Assembly: GCA_041687075.1 (NCBI GenBank)
Contig: JAWLCO010000024.1
Location: 1 to 37,399, forward strand
Source: ZC4RG25 sp041687075
GTDB lineage: Bacteria > Pseudomonadota > Alphaproteobacteria > Rhizobiales > Hyphomicrobiaceae
Reading direction: 5' to 3'
DNA: 37,399 nt
The translations under genes and the position numbers were made by a program. This document shows positions 15,239-22,804 of this stretch, piece by piece (positions within the stretch are counted from its first letter, which is position 1; the number at the start of each line of letters is the position of its first letter). The notes under the pieces were generated by a model. That model ran no database searches. It was not told the origin of the DNA and saw only the letters and a list, made by a program, of their open reading frames with translations.

Positions 15239-16093
15239 CTAAATCTGCTCAGTTAACCTTCTGAAATGATTTGCTTCTGGCCAGAAGATCTGCGCGCATT
15301 CGTTGATTCGGGCCGGATCTCCCGTCGTCAGTAGTGTGACGCTTCTGCCCGGGGTCTTTTCCGCATACTCAGGATGACGCGCCAGATAGTCTTCGAGGCT
15401 GTCGGCGACGATCTCCGGCTGAGACATGATCCGCGTCGACTTGGGCAGGTGCTTCCGGAAGATGTGCTCAATGAGCGCGTAATGCGTGCAGCCGAGAATG
15501 GCACGGTTCGGCGCCTCGCCGTTCGTGGCCTGCATCAGCTCTTCCGCGGCCCTTGCCACGAGGCGGTCCAACTCGGCTTCCGGCCTCCCCTCCTCAATGG
15601 CTCCGGCCAGATCGGGGCAGACTTGCTGCTCCACCTGAACACGCGGGCAGCGCTTGCGAATTTCTTGCGGATAGACGCCTGAAGTGATCGTGCGCCTCGT
15701 CCCGAATACCGCAATCAGCTCGCTATTGTACTTCTGCGGATACTGCGGTGTGGAAACCGCCCAGGGGGTCTGAGTTGCAGCTTCGACCGTCGGCGCGACG
15801 ATCCCGAGCACGTTGTGGCCCGCGTAGCCCGACTGCGGTAGCCATTCGCGCTGCAGCCGTCGCGCGGCCACTGCGGTGGCCGTATTGCAGCCGAGCAACA
15901 CCAGCCGGCAGCCAGACCGGAACAGACGCTCCACGCCGCCCCGGGTCAGCTCGAAGACCTCCCCCGACGGCCTGTTCCCATAGGGCACGTTGGCGTGATC
16001 ACCGAGGTAGACGAACGACAGGTGCGGGAACCGCTCCGAGAGCGCGCGCAGAACCGTCAGCCCGCCAAGCCCGGAATCAAAGACGCCGATCAT
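15239..16093 (-). CDS. murI: glutamate racemase MurI
   Basis: Interconverts L- and D-glutamate, supplying D-Glu for peptidoglycan. 284 residues. Catalytic elements are visible: FDSGLGGL with D6/S7, LGCNTATAVA with C69, and LGCTHYAL with C202 followed by H204. An insert at about residues 108-130 is usual for alphaproteobacterial members. ATG 16093 was chosen because it gives the family start MIGVFDSGLGG and has GAGG 8 nt upstream; nine extra codons are open before it. The stop is followed by an AT-richer stretch without a clear terminator. It lies downstream of fabI in the same orientation with a gap of about 150 nt. Confidence 0.93.
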   Translation of the reverse strand: MIGVFDSGLGGLTVLRALSERFPHLSFVYLGDHANVPYGNRPSGEVFELTRGGVERLFRSGCRLVLLGCNTATAVAARRLQREWLPQSGYAGHNVLGIVAPTVEAATQTPWAVSTPQYPQKYNSELIAVFGTRRTITSGVYPQEIRKRCPRVQVEQQVCPDLAGAIEEGRPEAELDRLVARAAEELMQATNGEAPNRAILGCTHYALIEHIFRKHLPKSTRIMSQPEIVADSLEDYLARHPEYAEKTPGRSVTLLTTGDPARINECAQIFWPEANHFRRLTEQI

Positions 16094-16243
16094 GGCCCAA
16101 GCCTCGAGACGGCCACCCACCGCAACGCGTAGCCACCGGGTGAGGCAATCTCTGGACCAAGCCGGGATTGGGGACGCGGTTCAAACCACACAGGGGGTTT
16201 CCTCCGATGTGGCGGCGGAACACTACTCCAAAATCGGCGAGGC

Positions 16244-17110
16244 TCAGGCAGGTTCCGGTGCGGCACGGCCTGCCGCCTCGGCGTCGGCCTCCTGCTCTTT
16301 CAGGGCCTCGAGGCTCGGCATTCCGACGGAGTTGTAACCGCAGTCGACGAAGTGCACCTCCCCCGTCACGGCGCCGGCCAGCGGAGAAAGCAGGTAGAGC
16401 GCTGCGCCGCCAACTTCGTCCAAGGTCGGCGTGCGCCGAAGCGGGGAGTGATCGCGCTGATAGTTGAAGATGACGCGCGCGTCCGCGATGCCGGAACCGG
16501 CCAGCGTCCGCATGGGGCCGGCGGAAAGCGCATTCACCCGAATGCCGCGCGGTCCGAAATCAGAGGCGAGGTAGCGCACTGACGTCTCGAGCGCGGCCTT
16601 GGCCACACCCATCACGTTATAGGACGGGACCCAGCGCTGCGAGCCGCCATAGGTGAGCGTCAGCAAGGCGCCGCCGTTTGGCATCAGCTCAGCAGCCCGC
16701 TTGGCGATCTCCGTGAAGGAGAAGCAGGAGATCACCATCGTGTTGATGAAGTTCTCGCGGCTGGTGTCGGCATAATGACCGGACAGCTCGCGCCGATCGG
16801 AGAAGGCCAGCGCGTGAACGACGAAATCGATGCTGCCCCAGGTCTTCTTGATCTCGGCGAACACGTTGTCGACGGTCGCCAGATCGCTCACGTCGCAGGG
16901 AACGATGATCTCCGATCCGACCGACTTGGCCAGCGGCACGGCACGGCGCCCGAAAGCTTCGCCCTGGTAGGTGAACGCGAGCTGCGCGCCCTGCCCGGCC
17001 AGCACCCGCGCGATGCCCCAGGCGATCGAACGATCGTTCGCAACGCCCATGACGAGGCCTCTCTTGCCTGCCATCAGCGGACCCGGCTTGGCTACATCGG
17101 TCTCTGACAT
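16244..17110 (-). CDS. fabI: enoyl-[acyl-carrier-protein] reductase FabI
   Basis: NADH-dependent reduction of trans-2-enoyl-ACP, the last step of each elongation cycle and the target of triclosan. 288 residues. Rossmann start GKRGLVMGVANDRSIAWGIA, and catalytic Y154, Y164 and K171 in the Y-x9-Y-x6-K arrangement (YGGSQRW / SYNVMGVAK). GPMRTLAGSGI and the C-terminal VTGEVHFVDCGYN are family-typical. An Ala/Glu-rich tail of about 20 residues is added. ATG 17110 has AGGAG 5 nt upstream. It is third in fabA-fabB-fabI, so this organism can couple isomerisation, elongation and reduction of unsaturated acyl chains. Confidence 0.95.
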   Translation of the reverse strand: MSETDVAKPGPLMAGKRGLVMGVANDRSIAWGIARVLAGQGAQLAFTYQGEAFGRRAVPLAKSVGSEIIVPCDVSDLATVDNVFAEIKKTWGSIDFVVHALAFSDRRELSGHYADTSRENFINTMVISCFSFTEIAKRAAELMPNGGALLTLTYGGSQRWVPSYNVMGVAKAALETSVRYLASDFGPRGIRVNALSAGPMRTLAGSGIADARVIFNYQRDHSPLRRTPTLDEVGGAALYLLSPLAGAVTGEVHFVDCGYNSVGMPSLEALKEQEADAEAAGRAAPEPA

Positions 17111-17244
17111 GGGAGCTCCTGATCTAGAGCGCGTTGCTTGCGCGTCGACTTCGAACCAGCCTATTGCATTTTTATGAAATCGCATGCCGCGCTGCCCTGA
17201 TGGAGCCTGAGCCCCCGACGTAGCGCCGCGACATGACAGTCGTT

Positions 17245-18474
17245 TTAGCTGTCCGCGCGGCGAAACACCAACGTGGCATTCGTGCCGCCGAACCCGAAGC
17301 TGTTCGACATGATACAGTTAAGCTCCACGTCATCGAGCCGCTTCCGTGCAATCGGGACGTCCTCGAATGCAGGATCGATCTCGTCGATATTTGCGCTCTC
17401 GCAGATGAAGCCGTTGTTCATCATCAGAAGCGAGAAGATCGCCTCCTGTACGCCAATTGCGCCAAGAGAATGGCCGGTCAGTGACTTGGTGGCCGAGATG
17501 TGCGGCATGTCGTTGCCGAACACCTCGCGAATGGCCTCGATCTCCCGCACGTCGCCGATCGGCGTCGCGGTCGCGTGCGGGTTGATGTAGTCGACGCGGC
17601 CCGTGCCCCGGCCGTCGAAGCCCTTCATCGCCTGCCGCATGCAACGCACCGCCCCCTCGCCGGAGGGCGCCACCATATCGAATCCGTCGGATGTGGCGCC
17701 GTAGCCGACAAGCTCGCCGTAGATCTTGGCGCCGCGCGCCTTGGCCCGCTCCAGCTCTTCCAGCACGACGACGCCAGCGCCACCGGCAATGACGAAACCG
17801 TCGCGATTCCTGTCATAGGCCCGGCTGGCGCGCCCTGGCGTGTCATTGAAGCCGGATGACATAGCGCCCATCGCATCGAAGAGCACCGACAAAGTCCAGT
17901 CGAGCTCCTCGCAGCCGCCGGCGAACATCACGTCCTGCTTGCCCCACTGAATGAGCTCCGCGGCATTGCCGATACAGTGCGCAGACGTGGCGCAGGCCGA
18001 CGAGATCGAATAATTGACACCATGAATCTGGAACGCCGTCGCCAGCGTGCCCGACGGCCCGGAGCACATGGCCTTCGGCACCTCGAACGGCCCGACCTTC
18101 TTCGGCTCCTTTTCCTGCGCCACCAGAGCGGCACGGACGATGGTGCTCGTCGAAGGCCCACCCGCCCCCATGATGATGCCGGTCCGCTCGTCCTGAACCT
18201 CCTGCTCGGTCAGGCCGGAGTCGCGGATGGCCTGCTCCATGGCGATGTAGTTCCAGGCCGTGCCCGCGCCCATGAACCGCTTCGGCTTGCGGGGCACCAT
18301 CTCTTCCCAGGCGATGTCCGGCGCCCCGTGAACCTGGCACCGGAAGCCAAGCTCCGCGTACTTTTCCGCCTTGACGATGCCGGACTTGCCCTCTCGCAGC
18401 GAGGCGAGCACTTCCTGGGTGTTGTTCCCGATGCTGGAAACAATGCCCATTCCGGTCACGACGACCCGTCTCAT
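17245..18474 (-). CDS. fabB: 3-oxoacyl-[acyl-carrier-protein] synthase I FabB
   Basis: Condensing enzyme that elongates cis-3-decenoyl-ACP made by FabA, needed for unsaturated fatty acids. 409 residues. The Cys-His-His triad is visible: C161 (SSACATSAHC), H300 (INPHATATPIGD) and H335 (TGHSLGAIG), nearly the same numbers as in E. coli (163/298/333). Ala replaces the Gly seen after the first His in many KAS enzymes, as in other FabB-type proteins. The C-terminal SNSFGFGGTNATLVF is canonical. ATG 18474 has a GAAAGGG ribosome-binding site. It lies 76 nt downstream of fabA, the gap holding a small GC hairpin. Confidence 0.95.
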   Translation of the reverse strand: MRRVVVTGMGIVSSIGNNTQEVLASLREGKSGIVKAEKYAELGFRCQVHGAPDIAWEEMVPRKPKRFMGAGTAWNYIAMEQAIRDSGLTEQEVQDERTGIIMGAGGPSTSTIVRAALVAQEKEPKKVGPFEVPKAMCSGPSGTLATAFQIHGVNYSISSACATSAHCIGNAAELIQWGKQDVMFAGGCEELDWTLSVLFDAMGAMSSGFNDTPGRASRAYDRNRDGFVIAGGAGVVVLEELERAKARGAKIYGELVGYGATSDGFDMVAPSGEGAVRCMRQAMKGFDGRGTGRVDYINPHATATPIGDVREIEAIREVFGNDMPHISATKSLTGHSLGAIGVQEAIFSLLMMNNGFICESANIDEIDPAFEDVPIARKRLDDVELNCIMSNSFGFGGTNATLVFRRADS

Positions 18475-18550
18475 ATCCGACCCTTTCTGGTCCCTCCGAT
18501 TGGGAGACCCGATGCCCGGTTTCGCCCGGCTCCAGCCGGGCCCAGCTCTG

Positions 18551-19093
18551 TCAGGCAGGTGCAGCGCCCGGATCCTGTCCGGCGTCGAACAGGCCCACTC
18601 GCAGGTCCTGAGCTGAATAGATCAGCTGTCCGTCGGCAAACAGGCTGCCATCGGCGATGGCGAGCTTCAGCTTCCGCAGGATCACCCGCTTCAGGTCGAC
18701 GACATACTCGACCCGCTTCACGTTGGGCAGCACCATGCCGGTGAACTTCACCTCGCCGACGCCCAGCGCCCGGCCGCGGCCGGGTGCCCCGAGCCAGCCG
18801 AGAAAGAACCCTGTCAGCTGCCAGAGCGCGTCGAGCCCGAGGCATCCCGGCATCACCGGATCGCCCTTGAAATGGCAGGAAAAGAACCAATCGCACTGCG
18901 GGTTGCCGGCCACGGCCAGCTCGGCCCTGACCTGTCCCTTGCCGTGCGCGCCGCCATCCTCTCTGATCATCGAGATCCGGTCGAACATCAGCATCGGTGG
19001 CAGCGGAAGCTGCGCGTTGCCCGGCCCAAACAGCTCTCCGCGGCCGCACGCCAGCAGATCCTCGTATTCGTATGTCGATCGCCTGTCCGCCAT
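18551..19093 (-). CDS. fabA: 3-hydroxydecanoyl-[acyl-carrier-protein] dehydratase/isomerase FabA
   Basis: Dehydrates 3-hydroxydecanoyl-ACP and isomerises trans-2- to cis-3-decenoyl-ACP, the branch point to unsaturated fatty acids. 180 residues. Active-site H74 (CHFKGDPVMPGCLGLD) and D88 (LDALWQL) are present, and GRGELFGPGNAQLPLPPML is the usual beginning. ATG 19093 was chosen over an open upstream extension because AAAGGG lies 4 nt before it and the length fits. It is first in the operon; the region between it and irr must carry both promoters. A possible fabA promoter (TTGAAG then TAGATA with a short spacer on the complement of about 19150-19185) is weak. Confidence 0.95.
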   Translation of the reverse strand: MADRRSTYEYEDLLACGRGELFGPGNAQLPLPPMLMFDRISMIREDGGAHGKGQVRAELAVAGNPQCDWFFSCHFKGDPVMPGCLGLDALWQLTGFFLGWLGAPGRGRALGVGEVKFTGMVLPNVKRVEYVVDLKRVILRKLKLAIADGSLFADGQLIYSAQDLRVGLFDAGQDPGAAPA

Positions 19094-19267
19094 GGCGCCC
19101 TTTGTGCTGCCCCCTTGGATGCCCCGCTTCGCCAAGCGCAGGACTGAAGGCCCGCGCGTATCTAGCACACTCCGTCACACTTCAAAAAGGCAAACGGCGG
19201 GTGCGTCAAGCCGCTTCGCCCCAGTTGCCGCGGGAGGAGGCCCGCAATTCGGGTGGCGCGGGTGCGC

Positions 19268-19296
19268 CTTGTTTCGGGCCATGGGGCTGACTATAG
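19268..19296 (+). promoter_or_regulatory. candidate irr promoter
   Basis: CTTGTT (19268-19273) and CTATAG (19291-19296) with a 17-nt spacer resemble the rhizobial CTTGAC-N17-CTATAT pattern. Transcription would begin near 19303, which argues against a TTG start at 19301. An inverted repeat AGTTG-attg-CAACT (19295-19308) overlaps the proposed start point and could be an operator. Confidence 0.5.
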
Positions 19297-19333
19297 TTGA
19301 TTGCAACTGGAAACTTTCGGCCGACTGCTGGAG

Positions 19334-19774
19334 ATGCAAGACATTCAACCGGACGTGACCGACTCCGACCTGGCGCAATTCCTGCGCCGCGCGGGCCTCA
19401 GGCCGACGCGGCAGAGGCTTGTGCTCGGCTCGCTTCTCTTCGGCTCGGAGGATCGCCACGTGACAGCGGAGATGCTGCACGCGGAAGCTGTTGCGGCGGG
19501 CGAACGTGTGTCCCTGGCGACCGTTTACAATACTTTGCATCAGTTCAAGCGCGCAGGCCTGCTGCGCGAGATCGCGATCGACGGTTCAAAGGCTTACTTC
19601 GATACGAACACGTCGAACCACAATCATTTCCTCATCGAGAGCGAGGGCCGCCTCATCGACATCCCAGGGGCCTCGATTGCCATCGACCGCATGCCGGAGC
19701 CTCCTGAAGGGATGCGCATCTCTCACATCGACGTGGTCATCCGTCTGGTGCCCAAGAGGCCGGTCGACCGCTGA
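19334..19774 (+). CDS. irr: Irr-type iron response regulator (Fur family)
   Basis: Fur-superfamily regulator which in Rhizobiales represses or activates iron and haem genes when haem is scarce. 146 residues. The winged-helix DNA-binding domain is typical (GLRPTRQRLVLGSLLF and SLATVYNTLHQFKRAGLLREI). The haem-related site reads SNHNHF (H96-N97-H98), where the best-studied Irr has three His in a row. There is no N-terminal Cys-Pro haem regulatory motif, as in several rhizobial Irr proteins. ATG 19334 is used; GGAG sits directly against it, so initiation may be weak or leaderless-like. It is divergent from fabA, a neighbourhood seen in other Rhizobiales. Confidence 0.85.
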   Translation: MQDIQPDVTDSDLAQFLRRAGLRPTRQRLVLGSLLFGSEDRHVTAEMLHAEAVAAGERVSLATVYNTLHQFKRAGLLREIAIDGSKAYFDTNTSNHNHFLIESEGRLIDIPGASIAIDRMPEPPEGMRISHIDVVIRLVPKRPVDR

Positions 19775-19803
19775 TACGGCCAGTCGGGCCGGGGCAGGTC
19801 CGG

Positions 19804-20361
19804 TCATCGAATGACCTCTCCGCTGTAGACACCCCAGAGCTTGTTCTGCTCGATGTAGCCGCGATAGTCGCCGATCACCACGAGGCACCACCGGCCGTCG
19901 CAGCTGCTGATGTTTGCAATCACGCCGGCTTCCACGATGGCCACGGGGCGGGCCCGCGCGCTGTCGTCGTTCCGGAGTGGTGTCTGCGGCGCTGGCTCGT
20001 CCTTCTTGACCTCCCACGGAAGCACGAGCGCGGTGCGCCGCCCCGAGAGCATCGAGTGCAGAACCCAACCCGTTGAACCTTCCGCGTCCCGCACCTGGCG
20101 CCACGCCTCGAACTCGTTCAGCACTTCCACCGGCAGACCAGCCCTGTTGAAGACCCAGGAGGTCGGGTACTCCGTGCCCGGTCCACTGCGCAGATTGACC
20201 CGATCCGCCTTCAGGCTGACGAAACGGGGAATGGCAAGCCCGCTGGAGCTCCCCTTCTTCTGCGGCAGCCCGAGTGCGAGCTGCGCCTCGGCGAAGTCCG
20301 GCGAGACGACTGTGCTCATCAGGATGGCGAGCACAATCAGGGCTCGCGACAACAAGGCCAT
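19804..20361 (-). CDS. exported SH3-domain protein
   Basis: 185 residues. A signal peptide (ALLSRALIVLAILMSTVV, cleavage near FAEA-Q) is followed by two bacterial SH3-like units: about 50-110 with RVNLRSGPGTEYPTSWVF and TGWVLHSMLSG, and about 130-185 with VEAGVIANISSCDGRWCLVVIGDYRGYIEQNKLWGVY. Such periplasmic SH3 proteins probably bind cell-wall or protein ligands; the role is unknown. ATG 20361 was chosen because GGGGAGGGG lies 4 nt upstream; the longer frame lacks a signal peptide at its start. It is convergent with irr and divergent from the hydroxyacid dehydrogenase gene, an arrangement also known near irr in relatives. Confidence 0.8.
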   Translation of the reverse strand: MALLSRALIVLAILMSTVVSPDFAEAQLALGLPQKKGSSSGLAIPRFVSLKADRVNLRSGPGTEYPTSWVFNRAGLPVEVLNEFEAWRQVRDAEGSTGWVLHSMLSGRRTALVLPWEVKKDEPAPQTPLRNDDSARARPVAIVEAGVIANISSCDGRWCLVVIGDYRGYIEQNKLWGVYSGEVIR

Positions 20362-20574
20362 TCGTCCCCTCCCCGCAGCTTCCATCAGCAGCCCGCACGC
20401 TCGCTCGCAGCACGGGAAGCAGCATGCTGCACCGCACCCGGCGGCCCGGATCTCCGTCTGCTCCAACTCTTTGTCATTGCGTTGGCCTTCTGTTAGACAA
20501 TCCCGAAGCAGGACCCGTCACCCGGACAGGTCCGCTGCGGGGCTCCGAGCATAAAGAGAACGATAGAATCGCAC

Positions 20575-21573
20575 ATGCCAAGCACGGCCAAGAAACCTCT
20601 CGTCATCGTCACGCGCAAGCTTCCAGACGTCGTTGAAACGCGCATGCGGGAGCTCTTCGACGCGCGACTCAACGTCGACGACAGACCGATGAGCCAAGGC
20701 GAGCTCATCGAGGCCGTCAAGACCGCGCAAGTGCTGGTGCCGACCGTCACGGACCGGATCGACCGGACCGTGCTGTCCCAGGCCGGGCCACAACTGAAGC
20801 TGGTCGCGAACTTTGGTACGGGCGTCGACAACATCGATCTCGATACGGCCCGCAACCGCGGCATCATCGTTACCAACACCCCCGGCGTACTGACCGAGGA
20901 CACGGCCGACATGACGATGGCGCTGATCCTCGCCGTGCCGCGCCGGCTGGCAGAAGGCACTGCCTACCTCAAGGAGCACAGCAACGAGTGGTCCGGATGG
21001 TCGCCCACCTGGATGCTCGGTCATCGCATCTATGGCAAGCGCCTCGGCATCATCGGCATGGGCCGTATCGGTCAGGCCGTGGCCCGGCGCGCCCGCGCGT
21101 TCGGCTTGCAGATCCATTATCACAACCGGCGCCCGGTGGCGGAGGAGATCGAGCATGAGCTGGAGGCGACTTACTGGGACAGCCTCGACCAGATGCTGGC
21201 GCGCATGGACATCATCTCCGTGAATTGCCCGCACACGCCGGCAACTTATCACCTGCTCTCCGCGCGCCGCCTCAAGCTGCTGAAGCCGACCGCCTACATC
21301 GTCAACACCGCGCGCGGCGAGGTGATCGACGAAAACGAACTCGCGCGGCTCATCGAGGCTGGCGCGATCGCGGGCGCCGGTCTCGACGTCTTCGAGCACG
21401 AGCCCGCCATCAACCCGAAGCTGCTCGCATCAAACCGCGTCGTCGCCCTGCCGCACATGGGCTCTGCCACGATCGAGGGCCGGGTCGACATGGGCGAAAA
21501 GGTCATCATCAACATCAAGACCTTCCTCGACGGCCACGCCCCGCCCGACCGCGTCCATCCGGCGATGTTCTGA
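20575..21573 (+). CDS. 2-hydroxyacid dehydrogenase (glyoxylate/hydroxypyruvate reductase type)
   Basis: D-isomer-specific 2-hydroxyacid dehydrogenase, 332 residues, likely cytoplasmic. Nucleotide-binding GMGRIGQAV at 161-169, with N184-R185-R186 after the second strand, which suggests NADPH preference as in glyoxylate reductases. The catalytic trio is R247 (NTARGEVID), E276 (DVFEHEP) and H294 (LPHMGSAT). N-terminal substrate domain has NFGTGVDNID. Best match in type is GyaR/GhrB, reducing glyoxylate or hydroxypyruvate; a different small 2-oxoacid is possible. ATG 20575 has an AGAGAACGA stretch upstream. It is divergent from the SH3 protein gene. Confidence 0.85.
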   Translation: MPSTAKKPLVIVTRKLPDVVETRMRELFDARLNVDDRPMSQGELIEAVKTAQVLVPTVTDRIDRTVLSQAGPQLKLVANFGTGVDNIDLDTARNRGIIVTNTPGVLTEDTADMTMALILAVPRRLAEGTAYLKEHSNEWSGWSPTWMLGHRIYGKRLGIIGMGRIGQAVARRARAFGLQIHYHNRRPVAEEIEHELEATYWDSLDQMLARMDIISVNCPHTPATYHLLSARRLKLLKPTAYIVNTARGEVIDENELARLIEAGAIAGAGLDVFEHEPAINPKLLASNRVVALPHMGSATIEGRVDMGEKVIINIKTFLDGHAPPDRVHPAMF

Positions 21574-21592
21574 CAGCCTCGAGCCAGCACCG

Positions 21593-21684
21593 GTCATCCC
21601 GCGGGCCTTGTGCCCGGGATGCAGCAATCCACAGGCTCCGGAACAAGAGGCAAGGTGGATCCCGGTGACAAGCACCGGGATGAC
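21593..21684. repeat. intergenic palindromic repeat element, copy 1
   Basis: Outer arms GTCATCCCG (21593-21601) and CGGGATGAC (21676-21684) are perfect reverse complements. Inside lie further hairpins, including ATCCCGGTG (21659-21667) / CACCGGGAT (21673-21681). Elements of about 90-100 bp with GTCATCCCG...CGGGATGAC ends are common between genes in alphaproteobacteria. It starts 20 nt after the dehydrogenase stop and may act as a transcript end. The rest of the gap up to the outer-membrane protein (21685-21944) shows no gene; it includes the ribosome-binding site AAGGAG at 21932-21937. Confidence 0.7.
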
Positions 21685-21944
21685 GCCTTTGCGTTTTCGC
21701 GCGTGTGCGAGACAGGTCGATTTCGTGCGATTGCCAGCCGGGTTCGGCGCCGGTGTGATCTCAGAGTTTCAGCGGATTCCTGCATATTCCTGATTCCACG
21801 ATCTTTTCGCGATTGCGCCACGGAGAGGCCACAGCCGTCGCACAACTAGGCGGCGGCGGTTGCACAACGTAACCACCGGGGGAGGTGCTTGAGTATGCAG
21901 GGCAGTAGCGCGTGAGGCGTCTGCCCGCTGCAAGGAGCGCCAGT

Positions 21945-22649
21945 ATGCGTTTTCGCCTGATGCTGGGTGCTGCGTGCACCTGCTTTGTCGCCCTGCCCGC
22001 GCTGGCCGCAGATCTGGGCGGGCCACGCCGGTTGCCGCCACCGGCCACATTCGATGATCCGTACGTAGAACCGACCAAGCCGCCGCTATGGCAGGGGCTC
22101 TACTGGGGCCTGAGTGGCGGCTACGGATGGGGCGATTCGGATGGCTCCTTCGAGTCCGGCGCGAGCTCTGCCGACACGGATCCGGAAGGATGGCTTGCCA
22201 GCGCCACGGTCGGCTACAACATGCTGCTGGGCTCCAATCTCCTTCTCGGCATCGAGGGCGATCTCGGCGTCATGGACATCAGCGCCGACGATGAAGACTT
22301 CAACGGCAATATCTACCGGACCAGCTTCGGTCCGTGGTGGGGCACCTTGAGAGGCCGGGCCGGCATCGCCATGGGGCCATTGCTGCTCTACGGCACCGGC
22401 GGTCTCGCTTTCGCGAGCCTTGACGAAGTCTCACTGGAGGTCGGAGACGAGAAAGCGGAGGATAGCGAGCTTCGCGCCGGCTGGGTTGCCGGTGGCGGTG
22501 TAGAGTTCGCCTTCAGCGAATCGACGACGGCCAAAGTCGAATACCTGCATATGGACTTCGGCAGCACGGACGGCCTGACCTCGACCGGAAGCTACTCATT
22601 CGACAATCAGGTCGACGTCGTACGTGCCGGCCTCAATTTCCGGTTCTGA
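21945..22649 (+). CDS. outer-membrane beta-barrel protein (Omp25/RopB-like)
   Basis: 234 residues. Signal peptide (RFRLMLGAACTCFVALPALA, cleavage before ADLGG at about residue 22), a Pro-rich linker (residues 25-45), then an eight-strand type barrel starting WQGLYWGLSGGYGWG and passing through ATVGYNMLLGSNLLLGIEGDLG, WWGTLRGRAGIAMGPLLLYGTGGLAFA and TAKVEYLHMDFG, ending VRAGLNFRF with the terminal Phe needed for outer-membrane assembly. It belongs to the OmpA-like small barrel / Omp25-Omp31 type. ATG 21945 was chosen because AAGGAG lies 7 nt upstream; a GTG at 21912 would precede the signal peptide. Palindromic repeats flank the gene. Confidence 0.85.
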   Translation: MRFRLMLGAACTCFVALPALAADLGGPRRLPPPATFDDPYVEPTKPPLWQGLYWGLSGGYGWGDSDGSFESGASSADTDPEGWLASATVGYNMLLGSNLLLGIEGDLGVMDISADDEDFNGNIYRTSFGPWWGTLRGRAGIAMGPLLLYGTGGLAFASLDEVSLEVGDEKAEDSELRAGWVAGGGVEFAFSESTTAKVEYLHMDFGSTDGLTSTGSYSFDNQVDVVRAGLNFRF

Positions 22650-22672
22650 AACCGATCCACCCCACCAAACCC

Positions 22673-22764
22673 GTCATCCCGTGCGCGGTGCAGCGCGAAG
22701 CGGTGCACCGCAGATACGGGATCTGCGGCTGGGTGAACCAATGCCCGTGGCAAGATCCCGGATC
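22673..22764. repeat. intergenic palindromic repeat element, copy 2 (degenerate)
   Basis: Begins with GTCATCCCGT and contains the nested hairpin ATCCCGT (22676-22682) / ACGGGAT (22716-22722) enclosing CGGTGCA (22686-22692) / TGCACCG (22704-22710); a CCCGGATC follows near 22757. It is related in layout to the copy at 21593-21684 but diverged. It lies between the convergent outer-membrane protein and ThiF/MoeB genes. Confidence 0.55.
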
Positions 22765-22804
22765 AGCACCGCATCATTGCGGGTCGGTGTGAGAAGGCGG
22801 TAGG

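Noticed and set aside
19301..19333. TTG 19301 as irr start
   Set aside because: It lies at or before the likely transcription start and the added residues are not family-typical.
19777..19791. Terminator between convergent irr and the SH3-protein gene
   Set aside because: CGGCC-agtcg-GGCCG is only 5 bp and has no T-run on either strand, so it is too weak to call.
21593..22764. CRISPR array
   Set aside because: The two repeat copies are palindromic, diverged and about 1 kb apart with a gene between them; there is no regular spacer pattern and no cas gene.
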